A DNA stretch of 46,000 bases, from NCBI GenBank assembly GCA_002319815.1, contig DCFR01000009.1, positions 1-46,000 of the forward strand. The letters run 5' to 3'. The stretch comes from Megamonas sp. UBA1799. Its GTDB lineage: Bacteria; Bacillota; Negativicutes; Selenomonadales; Selenomonadaceae. Positions within the stretch are counted from its first letter, which is position 1, and every line of letters starts with the position of its first letter. The position numbers and the translations under genes are program-made. This document shows positions 1 through 8,367 of the stretch, one piece after another. The notes under the pieces were generated by a model. The model was not told the origin of the DNA. It did not search any database and saw nothing but the letters and a program-made list of their open reading frames with translations.

Positions 1-168
1 TACTAAGGATTGGTGCTATTTTATTGTCAATATGGCAACAAAACAGCCGTTACATTAGATTTTTAAAGGATTTATCTCGATTTTGCAGGTGGGAAAGTTG
101 AGTAATATATTATACATCAAAAAAATAATTTCGCATATATAATTCTATAATGGATAGAAAAAATCAAG

Positions 169-183
169 CCGCCTATTCGGCGG
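169..183 (-). repeat. CRISPR-I-F-repeat-like hairpin R1 (possible cas3 terminator)
   Basis: Read on the minus strand, the core CCGCCGAATAGGCGG has a perfect 5-bp stem and 5-nt loop and matches 12 of 15 bases of the well-known type I-F repeat core CTGCCGTATAGGCAG. It is followed on the minus strand by CTTGATTTTTT, so it could equally be an intrinsic terminator for the cas operon. Whether it descends from a CRISPR repeat is inference. Confidence 0.45.
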
Positions 184-216
184 ATTATGGGCCTGAGAAT
201 TCAATAATTTGCTAAG

Positions 217-231
217 CAGCCTGTTCGGCTG
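217..231 (-). repeat. CRISPR-I-F-repeat-like hairpin R2
   Basis: The minus-strand core CAGCCGAACAGGCTG has a 5-bp stem and 5-nt loop and is followed by CTTAGCAAA, close to the CTAAGAAA tail of type I-F repeats. It has no strong U-tract, which makes a pure terminator role less likely than for R1. R1 and R2 begin 48 bases apart, shorter than the usual 60-base repeat-spacer unit, so this is not an intact array. Confidence 0.45.
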
Positions 232-287
232 ATCATTATGAATTTAGTATATCAGAATAATATGATTTTTTCCAGCTTAGAACTATT

Positions 288-3200
288 TTACTTTTTCCGC
301 AGCTTTACCAACCCAAACTGATCTGAATAACTATATTGTGTCATATTCTGATAGTTTGTCAGCATAATCTCTCCATAGAAATGCGATACCCGATAAAGTT
401 CTTCATTTTCGTCATCATCCTCATCTAATTCCGCATACTGCCGTAACAACTTTATATAATCACGTGTTAGCCAGAATCGCTGCGTATCCGCTTTTTCCTC
501 TTCTTCTATCTGTATCTCATATTTATCTTCAACACATTTATACTCACCTTCAATTTCTTCGCAGAATCTTAAAGTTCCATTCTGATATTCGTAGCAGAGC
601 CGCACGTCCTTGCCGACGGATGCTCGGAATGTATTCAATACCTGCGGCAAGGCAGTCAACCACCAGAAGGTACGCTGCCAACCGCCAACAGTGCCCGGTC
701 CTTTGGCGTCCATATTTCCCATCGCCTGTATGACGGCATGTTCCAGATCAATCAGTTTTATCTCTGGCTGAAGAAGCTGAGGGCGATAAATCCGTGGGAT
801 CGCATCTACCCGTTCCGCCAAGGACTGCTTGTCAACTAAATCCATCATATCGTGACTTCTTAACGGCCATTTACTTGTTTCAAAGCCTGGTTGGGTAAAT
901 GCTATTGTTTTATTCTCCAATCCCCGGATATTATACTGCAGAATTGCAATATTTGGTTCTGTTGGTATCATATTCCAGCGGTGGCGCAGGACTCGTCCTG
1001 CCAACTGAATAATTGAACGGTAGGAAGACGGTTCCACGATTGCCCAATCAAAATCATGATTTCGTCCGATTTCTTCTACAGGTGTTGCTATAACCAGAAA
1101 AAGCATATTGGCAGCCGGACTGTGGTCAATGTGCTGACGAACGATCGGATCGGCAAAATCCACGGTATCTTCTGCTCGCTGTTTCCCCTGCAGCACTTGA
1201 TCCAGATAATGTTCTAGTTCATGGCGCAGCAGCAGAACCTGCTGGCTATGATAACACATCAATACCGGTTGGATGTCATTACGCCAATCACATTTCAGCA
1301 GGTATCGGCTAAGCTCGACGCAGGGGGTTATATTCGCCATACGAATCACTCCAAAAGAAATCTTTTTCCCCGTCTTTATATCGATAACATGATGATAATC
1401 ATGCATATGCTCTGCCGTCTGACGAATCACCTGATAATAACAGTTTTGCTTTTTCTCCCAATCTGATATGTCCTTGACCTCCTGGCAAGATACGATCCAA
1501 GCCTTCCTGTGCACAGGTTCCCTTTTTAAGCTGCGGATTCTCTTATCAATGAAAACTTTGTGTAGCGACTCATATTGATTTTCTTCAAGTATGTTCATTT
1601 CTTTTACTTGCGTTCGGAATTCATCGCTCCAAACCGTATGTATTGTTTTTTGATGAGAAAAAAATTGATTATAGCAAACGACTCCATCCTGATATGCATG
1701 ATAAAGGCTGGCTGCCAGATCTGGCGGAATCGTTGCCGAGGAAATTACTACATTACGCCCCAGCATTCCCACCAAATGAATCAATCTGGCAATTGCAATG
1801 AGGTCGCGTGGCGAAAAATCATCAATTTCGTCAATAACCAGATCTGACGAAAGCAGACGTAAGATTGGCAGCAAATGCTGTCCACCTCGTTTCGTCTCCG
1901 TGGCTCCCATGATATGATCAATCGTTGCAACTAAAACCGGACGAAACAATAACGCTTGATTCTTTTTAGCGGCCTTGTTCTTCTTTCCATTCAGAAATAT
2001 ATCCAGAAAATCTATCTGTTCCTGGTTGAAGCCATCTTCAAATACCATTTCACCCGAAAACAGTTCTTCAGATGATTCCCCTTGCTGCTCATCTCCGCCA
2101 GTCAGGTCTATTTTCCAATCTTCATTTATTTTTTGCCCTGTGATATCTTTATTATAAAGCTTTTCCACCGCTTTTGAGCCAATGAGCACTGCCATCTCAT
2201 CGGCACCTAAACCGATGCGTTCCCGATATTCACTGCCGGTCTGCAAGGTAAGAGTACGCAATCCCAACGCAAGGATATAACGTAAGGATTTTTCATCTGC
2301 AGATATTGCCCGCATGATTTTCGCATTTGCCAAAGTTTTTCCTCTACCCGTACTTGCCATATTGACGACAAACCAGGCTTGCTGCTTATCCCGGCCCTGA
2401 CGATGAACTCGAATAGCCTCTACAGCCTTTGTTTGCCAAGCAAAAATTGAATTGGCGGGTGTCCTGGGAAAACGGAGGTCCTCAGCACATTCCATCTCAT
2501 TTCTAAAAGCTAGTAATTTTCGGATAATTTTCACGGCCTGACTTGCTGTTCGGATTAGGTGGGTACGCAGCAATTGGTGCGGAACCTGTTCTGTCTGATC
2601 TTTTTCCTTGATTTTTCCCGTATTTGCCCAAAGATTTTTTTGAATTTCACCAACTGGCTGGTCGTATACTGGCAATGAAGACACATAATGATCGCTTAAC
2701 ATCAATGCTTCCCGGGCATAAAGCAGTAATGGACGTAATGCCGTTCTATCAGCCGGTTCTGGCCATAGTTTCAATAAAGTCGGCAATTCTTTCGCCAAGC
2801 GCGGCAGCCACAATGCAAGCTGTTTCTGCCATGCTGCATCCTGCAGCATGAGTCCCAAAGGAAAACTGCAGCATGTTCTTACCTGTTGATTCTCTGGATT
2901 GTGATAGCTCCAATCTGCTGTAATCCGCTGCATCATTTCTGCAAACGTTATCGGTTCATCGCCATTGAATTTCTTATCAACTCGCAGGTTTTCTGTCAAA
3001 GGCAAGGGAAGCCGATGATGCGATAAGATTAGCCACATCAGAATCTGCATCAATGGCGGAAGTTCTGCCCGCAGTACGTTCATCATCCCAGTTTCAACTT
3101 GCACTTTCAAATATTGAATGAGCTGAGGTTCTTTTATCTGACCATCTACAAACTGTGCAATCCAAGACTGATCGTTCTCGGAATCTTTACTGCATACCAC

Positions 3201-3683
3201 TATTGCCTCCAACAGCTTACAAGTAATCCATTCATGCCGCCACGGATCTGCCTCTTTACTTGTTTTTTTAGCCAAAAGTTTATTTTGGAACAACTTAGAA
3301 GTTTTTCCCCAGTCATGAAATAGAGCTGCTGTCGCTGTCAATGCTTTGAGTAATGGCATATACTGCCAAGTACCTTCCCATTCACTATGCATGACGTTTT
3401 TCTTTGTCCAGTTGACCGGTACAATTCCTTCTGCATTAAATCTATCCCGGCTGCCAATTATCCATACTAATTTACTATGATTACGTGAACGCAGCCAACG
3501 GCATGACACAGCTGTACTTTTTGTTGCATTTTGACGTAAGAGTCCTTTGACAGTCTGCAGGCCTTCCTGGGTAATGATCGTCTGCCACGTATCATTGCCG
3601 ATGCGATCCGCAAAATTATCCAGAATCTGCTCTACCACCGCCCGTGATTTTTTCTCGCTGCGACTAGTAAAGATGACCATCAT
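288..3683 (-). CDS. cas3: CRISPR-associated Cas2/Cas3 fusion, type I-F helicase-nuclease
   Basis: At 1131 residues this matches the length of the type I-F Cas2-Cas3 fusion, which serves both spacer acquisition with Cas1 and DNA degradation after Csy-complex binding. Residues 1-90 form the Cas2-like domain with the family's FADRxGNDTWQT stretch. An HD nuclease motif HDWGK lies near residue 122 and a second histidine pair near 225. A superfamily 2 helicase follows, with a Walker A motif STGRGKT near 445, DEID near 618 and SSAT shortly after. A C-terminal extension completes the protein. The start overlaps the cas1 stop (ATGA). No frameshift or missing catalytic motif is seen, so it appears intact. 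Type I-F is better known from Proteobacteria, which hints at transfer (inference). Confidence 0.95.
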   Translation of the reverse strand: MMVIFTSRSEKKSRAVVEQILDNFADRIGNDTWQTIITQEGLQTVKGLLRQNATKSTAVSCRWLRSRNHSKLVWIIGSRDRFNAEGIVPVNWTKKNVMHSEWEGTWQYMPLLKALTATAALFHDWGKTSKLFQNKLLAKKTSKEADPWRHEWITCKLLEAIVVCSKDSENDQSWIAQFVDGQIKEPQLIQYLKVQVETGMMNVLRAELPPLMQILMWLILSHHRLPLPLTENLRVDKKFNGDEPITFAEMMQRITADWSYHNPENQQVRTCCSFPLGLMLQDAAWQKQLALWLPRLAKELPTLLKLWPEPADRTALRPLLLYAREALMLSDHYVSSLPVYDQPVGEIQKNLWANTGKIKEKDQTEQVPHQLLRTHLIRTASQAVKIIRKLLAFRNEMECAEDLRFPRTPANSIFAWQTKAVEAIRVHRQGRDKQQAWFVVNMASTGRGKTLANAKIMRAISADEKSLRYILALGLRTLTLQTGSEYRERIGLGADEMAVLIGSKAVEKLYNKDITGQKINEDWKIDLTGGDEQQGESSEELFSGEMVFEDGFNQEQIDFLDIFLNGKKNKAAKKNQALLFRPVLVATIDHIMGATETKRGGQHLLPILRLLSSDLVIDEIDDFSPRDLIAIARLIHLVGMLGRNVVISSATIPPDLAASLYHAYQDGVVCYNQFFSHQKTIHTVWSDEFRTQVKEMNILEENQYESLHKVFIDKRIRSLKREPVHRKAWIVSCQEVKDISDWEKKQNCYYQVIRQTAEHMHDYHHVIDIKTGKKISFGVIRMANITPCVELSRYLLKCDWRNDIQPVLMCYHSQQVLLLRHELEHYLDQVLQGKQRAEDTVDFADPIVRQHIDHSPAANMLFLVIATPVEEIGRNHDFDWAIVEPSSYRSIIQLAGRVLRHRWNMIPTEPNIAILQYNIRGLENKTIAFTQPGFETSKWPLRSHDMMDLVDKQSLAERVDAIPRIYRPQLLQPEIKLIDLEHAVIQAMGNMDAKGPGTVGGWQRTFWWLTALPQVLNTFRASVGKDVRLCYEYQNGTLRFCEEIEGEYKCVEDKYEIQIEEEEKADTQRFWLTRDYIKLLRQYAELDEDDDENEELYRVSHFYGEIMLTNYQNMTQYSYSDQFGLVKLRKK

Positions 3684-4648
3684 TTGGCATCACCTGTTTT
3701 TCCAAAAAGCTGGCTGACTTTTTTTACTTCATTAAACATGAAGTCCAGCACATGATGTTCCGTGAATTTTTGGATACACAACTGTCGAAATAACTGCTCG
3801 TCCCGTTCTTCCATCGCAGAAACAAATGACCATGGAAGGACAATCGCATCCTTGATCAGATCAGCTACATCAAATACTAACGCTCCACGACGGGTCTTGC
3901 CGTGCATAACGGCAAAACCATGAGGAATACCCAAAACCCATAATGTAACTGCACCAAGACCATATGCCAGATAGTTGCCATGGTTCAGAAAACGATTTGC
4001 CTTGTCATTTGCATCGTGCTGACGTACAAAGCCATTTTGTTCGGTATGCTCTGCCGCATAGCGATAAATTGACTTGGTGAACTTTGCTTCACTGACCAGT
4101 AATGATGTAACATTTTCCGCCTGCTTGATGCCACTTCTAAATGTCTGTAGTGCTGCTGTCACCTCATAATCGTCTGCATAAAATCCATATTCTGATAAAT
4201 CCCGATCATGTGCCCATACGGATTCTATAAACTTGCAACGAGATTCCTGAAATTCTTTAGCAGCCAGCAACCGTTTCTCCTCTTGAAACCAGAAAGAAAG
4301 CCAGCCTTGAACATATTCTGTAGGACGATATTCACTTTGTGGACTTAGCCATTCAATTTCAGATCCGGCAAATAAAGGTGTCGCACCGCTACCGCAAAAA
4401 CCAATCATCACTCCAGCACTGGCTAGCATCCTTACTGCAGCCTGTGTAATCGATGTTCCATTCCCTAGAAGGATTACCGTCGTATTGGCAATCGGGATAT
4501 TCCAATATAAATTTTGTCGTTTTCCCTCAGTCAAATAAAGAATCCGCCCATCTTTCTGCATTACTCTGCATTGTGATAGATAATATATGTTTGCGCGTTT
4601 CGAATGAAGAATCGTTTTCAAATCCGACGCGTCAATATTTGTATTCAT
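3680..4648 (-). CDS. cas1: CRISPR-associated integrase Cas1, type I-F
   Basis: Cas1 integrates new spacers into the array as a complex with the Cas2 part of the adjacent Cas2/3 protein. The start chosen is the ATG at 4648, giving 322 residues beginning MNTNIDASDLKTIL. It is preceded by AAAGGTGG at good spacing and aligns with the typical I-F Cas1 N-terminus; the frame stays open upstream to 4723. Family hallmarks visible are SDLKTILHSKRANIYYL, NIPIANTT, the catalytic Glu of SEAKFTK (about residue 187), His of MHGKTRRG (about 249) and Asp of FDVADLIKD (260/263). It is translationally coupled to cas3 by an ATGA overlap. It appears intact. Confidence 0.95.
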   Translation of the reverse strand: MNTNIDASDLKTILHSKRANIYYLSQCRVMQKDGRILYLTEGKRQNLYWNIPIANTTVILLGNGTSITQAAVRMLASAGVMIGFCGSGATPLFAGSEIEWLSPQSEYRPTEYVQGWLSFWFQEEKRLLAAKEFQESRCKFIESVWAHDRDLSEYGFYADDYEVTAALQTFRSGIKQAENVTSLLVSEAKFTKSIYRYAAEHTEQNGFVRQHDANDKANRFLNHGNYLAYGLGAVTLWVLGIPHGFAVMHGKTRRGALVFDVADLIKDAIVLPWSFVSAMEERDEQLFRQLCIQKFTEHHVLDFMFNEVKKVSQLFGKTGDAK

Positions 4649-4723
4649 TGGTGTTCCACCTTTCCATTCCAAATTTAACATTACCATTAGGTATTCTTCA
4701 TCCAGCAAGATATATCCTCTCAC

Positions 4724-4746
4724 AAAAAAAGCCGCCTGTATGGCGG
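4724..4746 (-). repeat. Hairpin R3 with U-tract in the cas1 leader, CRISPR-repeat-like
   Basis: The minus-strand CCGCCATACAGGCGG forms a 5-bp stem with a 5-nt loop and is followed by C and seven U residues, the form of an intrinsic terminator. Its core also matches 11 of 15 bases of the type I-F repeat core and resembles R1 downstream of cas3. It sits about 75 bases upstream of the cas1 ATG, so it could end transcription from the cyclase side or attenuate cas transcription. Confidence 0.5.
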
Positions 4747-4806
4747 ATACCTTTGGAACAATTTAGCAGCATAAACATCGTAAATTAAATAATGCATAAT
4801 ACTTTT

Positions 4807-4847
4807 GAAGGAAATCAATACGTCGTTCATTGATTTCCTTCGCGAAG
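4807..4847. repeat. 13-bp perfect inverted repeat overlapping a 10-bp palindrome
   Basis: GAAGGAAATCAAT (4807-4819) pairs perfectly with ATTGATTTCCTTC (4829-4841) around a 9-nt loop. The right arm runs into the palindrome CTTCGCGAAG (4838-4847), so two structures are mutually exclusive. It lies between the cyclase stop and the cas1 leader. There is no clear U-tract on either strand, so a simple intrinsic terminator is uncertain. Confidence 0.6.
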
Positions 4848-4860
4848 ATTGCAGCAGTTT

Positions 4861-5973
4861 TTAGTATAATTGACCATTATCATAAATTGCATAGGTTCCT
4901 TTTTTATTATTTTTTACATAATAAAGCGCAGCATCTGCCTGCTTGTAGGCCTGTTCAAAAGTATCACCGCCATGCGCAATTGCGATGCCTATACTGAAGG
5001 ATAAAGGATAAGACTCTGTTGTATTTATACCAAATTCAGCAAATTCGGCATAAAACATGGCAATCTTATTTTCAACTTCTTGCATATTTTTGAAACATTT
5101 CATGCAAATCAGAAACTCATCACCGCCAATTCTCCCGACGATATCAGCTAAGCTAAACAGATGCCTGATACGTTTGGCCGTTTCTATAATCACACGATCG
5201 CCAGCGATATGTCCAAAGGTATCATTAATCTTTTTGAAATCATCAATATCCAGCATAATGAGCGCATGACTATCCTGTTTTGTGCTTTCGTTAAATATTT
5301 TCTGAATGGCTTCTTCTGTAGCTGCTTTATTATAAACTTCCGTCATCAGATCTGACTTTGCTTGTTTTTCTAAATTCAATCTTTCACTTTTTTCTTTATC
5401 AATATTCTTGACATAAGAAATAATGCGCAGGGACTGGGTTAATTCGGACCAAAATATAGCGATATGAATACGTATCCATGCATAATGAACCATATCTGAA
5501 CGCTCAATACACTCGTATTCAATCGTGTCCCAGCCTTTAGCATAACAAGCTAAAATATTCTCTCGCGATAGAACCTTCTTGTATTCGGCGGCGAATTCTG
5601 GTTGTACCATAGAAGCGGCAATTACTTCGATTGTTGCCGAATAACTTGATGATCTCGGTATTTGTAATAAATTTGTCAGCTGTTCACAGCGTTCTCCTAG
5701 TAAAGCATCTTTTGTAATATCGGCTTCTAAGACATTATTAAACATACTCGTGGCTATATGTGAAAATGCTGTCTGAAAACGTTCTGCCTGTATTTGTGAT
5801 TCTTGTACGAACTGTTGCGTCTTATACTGATTATAAATGAAAAAAATCACAAAGCATGCAAATACACTATAGAAATAAAAAAGGTCCCCTTCTGTAGCCA
5901 ATATCAGCGGGGCCATGATCCCTGACAATACTACAATGACTATAAACATTTTCTTATTCTTGCGATTTTTCAT
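4861..5973 (-). CDS. Membrane-anchored diguanylate cyclase (GGDEF)
   Basis: This 370-residue protein has two N-terminal membrane segments (about 9-26 and 31-47), a central region of about 75-195 that could be PAS-like, and a C-terminal GGDEF domain from about residue 205. The active-site GGDEF is intact at 283-287, preceded by the nucleotide-binding DIDDFKKINDTFGH segment, so synthesis of cyclic di-GMP from GTP is expected. The product-inhibition I-site, normally RxxD just upstream, reads SLAD and lacks the arginine, which suggests little feedback inhibition. The start has GGAGAC seven bases upstream. It stands alone between the cas genes and divergent lexA; its signal is unknown. Confidence 0.88.
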   Translation of the reverse strand: MKNRKNKKMFIVIVVLSGIMAPLILATEGDLFYFYSVFACFVIFFIYNQYKTQQFVQESQIQAERFQTAFSHIATSMFNNVLEADITKDALLGERCEQLTNLLQIPRSSSYSATIEVIAASMVQPEFAAEYKKVLSRENILACYAKGWDTIEYECIERSDMVHYAWIRIHIAIFWSELTQSLRIISYVKNIDKEKSERLNLEKQAKSDLMTEVYNKAATEEAIQKIFNESTKQDSHALIMLDIDDFKKINDTFGHIAGDRVIIETAKRIRHLFSLADIVGRIGGDEFLICMKCFKNMQEVENKIAMFYAEFAEFGINTTESYPLSFSIGIAIAHGGDTFEQAYKQADAALYYVKNNKKGTYAIYDNGQLY

Positions 5974-6383
5974 TTATTTGTCTCCATATCGCAACCTACG
6001 TATTGTAGTAGTCGAGTAACGCGGCAAAATTTATCGTTTAGAAGCTATTGAAATATCTTTTCTTCATTTTAATGATTTCCGCCAAAAATGTTGCTGCAGT
6101 AAATGCGTCAATAACAAATTGTACAAAATACGTTTTTTTCACTTTAAGCTAAGTATAGCTTTTCCATAAAATAATAGCAATATAACGGAATGATATTTTC
6201 CTATTATGGAATAATCCATCTTATTTGTTTTACCATTCTTGTATTTCGCTTTAGTAGATAGTTTTCCTTCCTAATATTGTGATATTTACAAACGTTTTGC
6301 CTAAAAATGTGCAAAACATTGAAAACAGAACATATATATGCTATACTGCAAACAAGTCAATTATATGTTTGGAGAGTGTTAAT
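5974..6383. other. AT-rich divergent intergenic region between the cyclase gene and lexA
   Basis: No gene is supported; an in-frame extension of lexA from 6279 is rejected for lack of a ribosome binding site. The stretch holds a small inverted repeat AAGCTA-AGTA-TAGCTT (6146-6161), an imperfect inverted repeat built on TTCCATAA and TTATGGAA (about 6162-6218), and the lexA promoter at its right end. It presumably carries promoters for both flanking genes. Confidence 0.5.
6319..6347 (+). promoter_or_regulatory. lexA promoter with possible LexA operator
   Basis: TTGAAA (6319-6324), a 17-base spacer and TATACT (6342-6347) form a good sigma-A promoter. The spacer contains GAACATATATATGC, whose CATATATATG core is a perfect palindrome and whose left half GAACAT matches half of the Firmicute SOS box (CGAAC-N4-GTTCG). 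The right half does not match, so LexA autoregulation here is inference. Confidence 0.65.
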
Positions 6384-6998
6384 GTGAGACATAATCAAAC
6401 GGCCAGCCAACGACAACAAACAATCTTTCAATTTATCAAAGATTTTTTGACAGAACATGGCTATCCCCCTTCGGTTCGCGAAATTGGTCAGGCTGTAGGT
6501 TTGAAGTCGAGTTCGACGGTGCATGGGTATCTGGATAAGCTGGAAGAAAATGGTATGATTCGCCGTGATCCCACGAAACCGCGGGCGATTGATTTATTGG
6601 ATGAAAAGCCATGGGACCGTACGGTATCGATTCCGCTGGTAGGAACGGTAGCGGCGGGAACGCCTATTCTGGCTGAGGAAAATATTGAGGATGTTTTTTC
6701 TTTTCCGGAAGGTTTAGTCGGCACGCATGATGCGACGTTTATGTTAAAGGTTCAGGGTGACAGCATGATCAATGCCGGTATCTTTGACGGTGATTATATT
6801 CTGGTTCGACAGCAGGAAGATGCGGAAAACAGCGATATTGTCGTTGCGTTGGTGAATGATGATACCGCCACGGTAAAGCGTTTTTACCGGGAAAAGGATT
6901 GTATCCGTCTGCAGCCGGAAAATGATACGATGCAGCCATTTTATGAAAAAAATGTAACGATACTGGGTAAAGTAATTGGCGTTTATCGCCAGATGTAA
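6384..6998 (+). CDS. lexA: SOS repressor LexA
   Basis: LexA represses DNA-damage genes and cleaves itself when stimulated by RecA filaments. The start chosen is GTG at 6384, seven bases after GGAGAG, giving 204 residues, the usual family length. Residues 1-70 form the winged-helix DNA-binding domain with the recognition segment SVREIGQAVGLKSSSTVHGYL. The cleavage pair Ala91-Gly92 lies in VGTVAAGTP. The catalytic dyad is Ser127 (GDSMINAGI) and Lys165 (TATVKRFY). It is one of only two plus-strand genes in the window and is divergent from the cyclase. The promoter spacer carries a half SOS-box-like palindrome, consistent with autoregulation. Confidence 0.96.
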   Translation: MRHNQTASQRQQTIFQFIKDFLTEHGYPPSVREIGQAVGLKSSSTVHGYLDKLEENGMIRRDPTKPRAIDLLDEKPWDRTVSIPLVGTVAAGTPILAEENIEDVFSFPEGLVGTHDATFMLKVQGDSMINAGIFDGDYILVRQQEDAENSDIVVALVNDDTATVKRFYREKDCIRLQPENDTMQPFYEKNVTILGKVIGVYRQM

Positions 6999-7046
6999 TT
7001 TATAAAAGCATATAGGAATGCCACGATTCAAAAAATCGCGGCATAG

Positions 7047-7086
7047 AAAAAACGCAGGATAGTTTTCGTAACCTCCTGCGTTTTTT
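7047..7086. terminator. Bidirectional intrinsic terminator between lexA and the PLP lyase gene
   Basis: AACGCAGGA (7051-7059) pairs with TCCTGCGTT (7074-7082). The stem is flanked by an A-run on the left and eight T residues on the right, so it can end lexA transcripts on the plus strand and the convergent minus-strand operon. An imperfect hairpin (about 7019-7043) lies just upstream. Confidence 0.85.
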
Positions 7087-7098
7087 TTGTGTAGTTTT

Positions 7099-8349
7099 TT
7101 AGGCTTTGTTTTCGATGTCTTCTACCGCCTGTGCGGCTCCCATAATGCCGATCATGGCATGTTCGAAGGTCAGGCCGCCCTGCAGATACACATTGTATGG
7201 CGGACGCAGCGGACCGTCGGCGCTGAATTCAATGGATGCACCCTGCACAAAGGTTCCGGCCGCCATAATAATTTTGTCGGCATAGCCGGGCATATCCCAA
7301 GGTTCCGGCGTTGCAAAGGAATCGACCGGCGAGTATTTTTGAATACCGCCGCAGAAAGCAATGAGCTTTTCAGCTGTTCCCAGTTCAATGGCCTGAATAA
7401 TATCGCCGCGCGCGTCGGTAGGCAGCGGCAGCGTTTTATACCCCAACTTGCTGAACATGCCGGCAGCAAAAATGGCTCCCTTGATCGCCTGGGAAACGAC
7501 ATGCGGTGCTAAGAAAAGTCCCTGGAAAAGCAGGCGATTGTTCGATAAAGACGCACCGAGTTCATCCCCCATGCCGGGGGCTGTCAGACGATACGACGCC
7601 AGCTGGACCAGGTCGTCGCGGCCCACAATGTATCCGCCGGTCGGCGCTATGCCGCCGCCGGGATTCTTAATCAGTGAACCGGCGGCAATATCAGCGCCAG
7701 CCTGCGTCGGCTCTTCGGTATCGACAAATTCGCCGTAACAGTTATCGACAAAGCAGATGCAATCCGGTTTGATTTCCTTAACCGTCGCGCAGATCGTTCG
7801 TATATCTTCTATCGTCAATGGCGAACGCATACTGTAGCCGCGTGAACGCTGAATGAGCACCATTTTTGTATTGCTTTTGATTTTGGCGGCGATGCCGGAA
7901 AGATAAACTTGGCCCTGCCGCATGGGAAGTTCATCGTAGAAAATGCCAAACTCTTTTAGCGAACCGGGGCTGGGATGCGCATAGCCGATGACGGTCTGCA
8001 TGGTATCATACGGGGTTCCGGTCAGGGAAAGCAGCTCGTCTCCCGGACGCAAGATACCGAACAAAACGGTTGCCAGCGCATGAGTTCCGGAAACAAACTG
8101 CGTGCGTACCAGCGCGCGTTCTGCGCCAAAGATTTTAGCGTAAAGCTCTTCTAATTTGCCGCGACCGATATCGTCATACGCATAACCCGAGGTCGTGTTG
8201 AAATGCGCATCGGATACTTTGACTTCCCGCATAGCGTCAAGGATTTTTAATGTGTTGGCCGCCGCTACTTCTTCGATATGTGCATACAGCGGTCTGGTTT
8301 CGGCTAAGATTTCCTGTTTTATATCTTGTATTTTTTTTGAAAAAGTCAT
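7099..8349 (-). CDS. PLP-dependent methionine gamma-lyase family protein (YnbB-like, 'aluminum resistance')
   Basis: This 416-residue protein belongs to the fold-type I PLP enzymes labelled methionine gamma-lyase or aluminum resistance family protein in Firmicutes; the real substrate is not established. Family marks include the N-terminal HFNTTSGYAYDDIGR segment, the FVSGTHALATVLFG cofactor-contact segment, the DNCYGEF aspartate and the likely Schiff-base lysine near residue 228 in SLIKNPGGGIAPTGGY. The start has AAGGGGAACC upstream. It is the last gene of a minus-strand run after hflX, 18 bases away, and ends at the shared terminator with lexA. Confidence 0.85.
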   Translation of the reverse strand: MTFSKKIQDIKQEILAETRPLYAHIEEVAAANTLKILDAMREVKVSDAHFNTTSGYAYDDIGRGKLEELYAKIFGAERALVRTQFVSGTHALATVLFGILRPGDELLSLTGTPYDTMQTVIGYAHPSPGSLKEFGIFYDELPMRQGQVYLSGIAAKIKSNTKMVLIQRSRGYSMRSPLTIEDIRTICATVKEIKPDCICFVDNCYGEFVDTEEPTQAGADIAAGSLIKNPGGGIAPTGGYIVGRDDLVQLASYRLTAPGMGDELGASLSNNRLLFQGLFLAPHVVSQAIKGAIFAAGMFSKLGYKTLPLPTDARGDIIQAIELGTAEKLIAFCGGIQKYSPVDSFATPEPWDMPGYADKIIMAAGTFVQGASIEFSADGPLRPPYNVYLQGGLTFEHAMIGIMGAAQAVEDIENKA

Positions 8350-8367
8350 ATGCGATAGGTTCCCCTT

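Larger units (their letters stand above)
1..287. other. Non-coding AT-rich stretch downstream of cas3
   Basis: No gene is visible here. The minus-strand frames entering from cas3 close within the first 55 bases, so csy1, the usual next gene of a type I-F operon, does not begin in this stretch. It holds two short hairpins with the architecture of type I-F CRISPR repeats (169-183 and 217-231). Any effector genes or array must lie left of the window, or are absent. Confidence 0.6.

Noticed and set aside
1..287. CRISPR array
   Set aside because: Only two degenerate hairpins 48 bases apart, with no identical repeats and no regular spacers.
6279..6383. N-terminal extension of LexA by 35 residues
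   Set aside because: The extension includes the promoter -35 and -10, while GTG 6384 has a good ribosome binding site and gives the family length.
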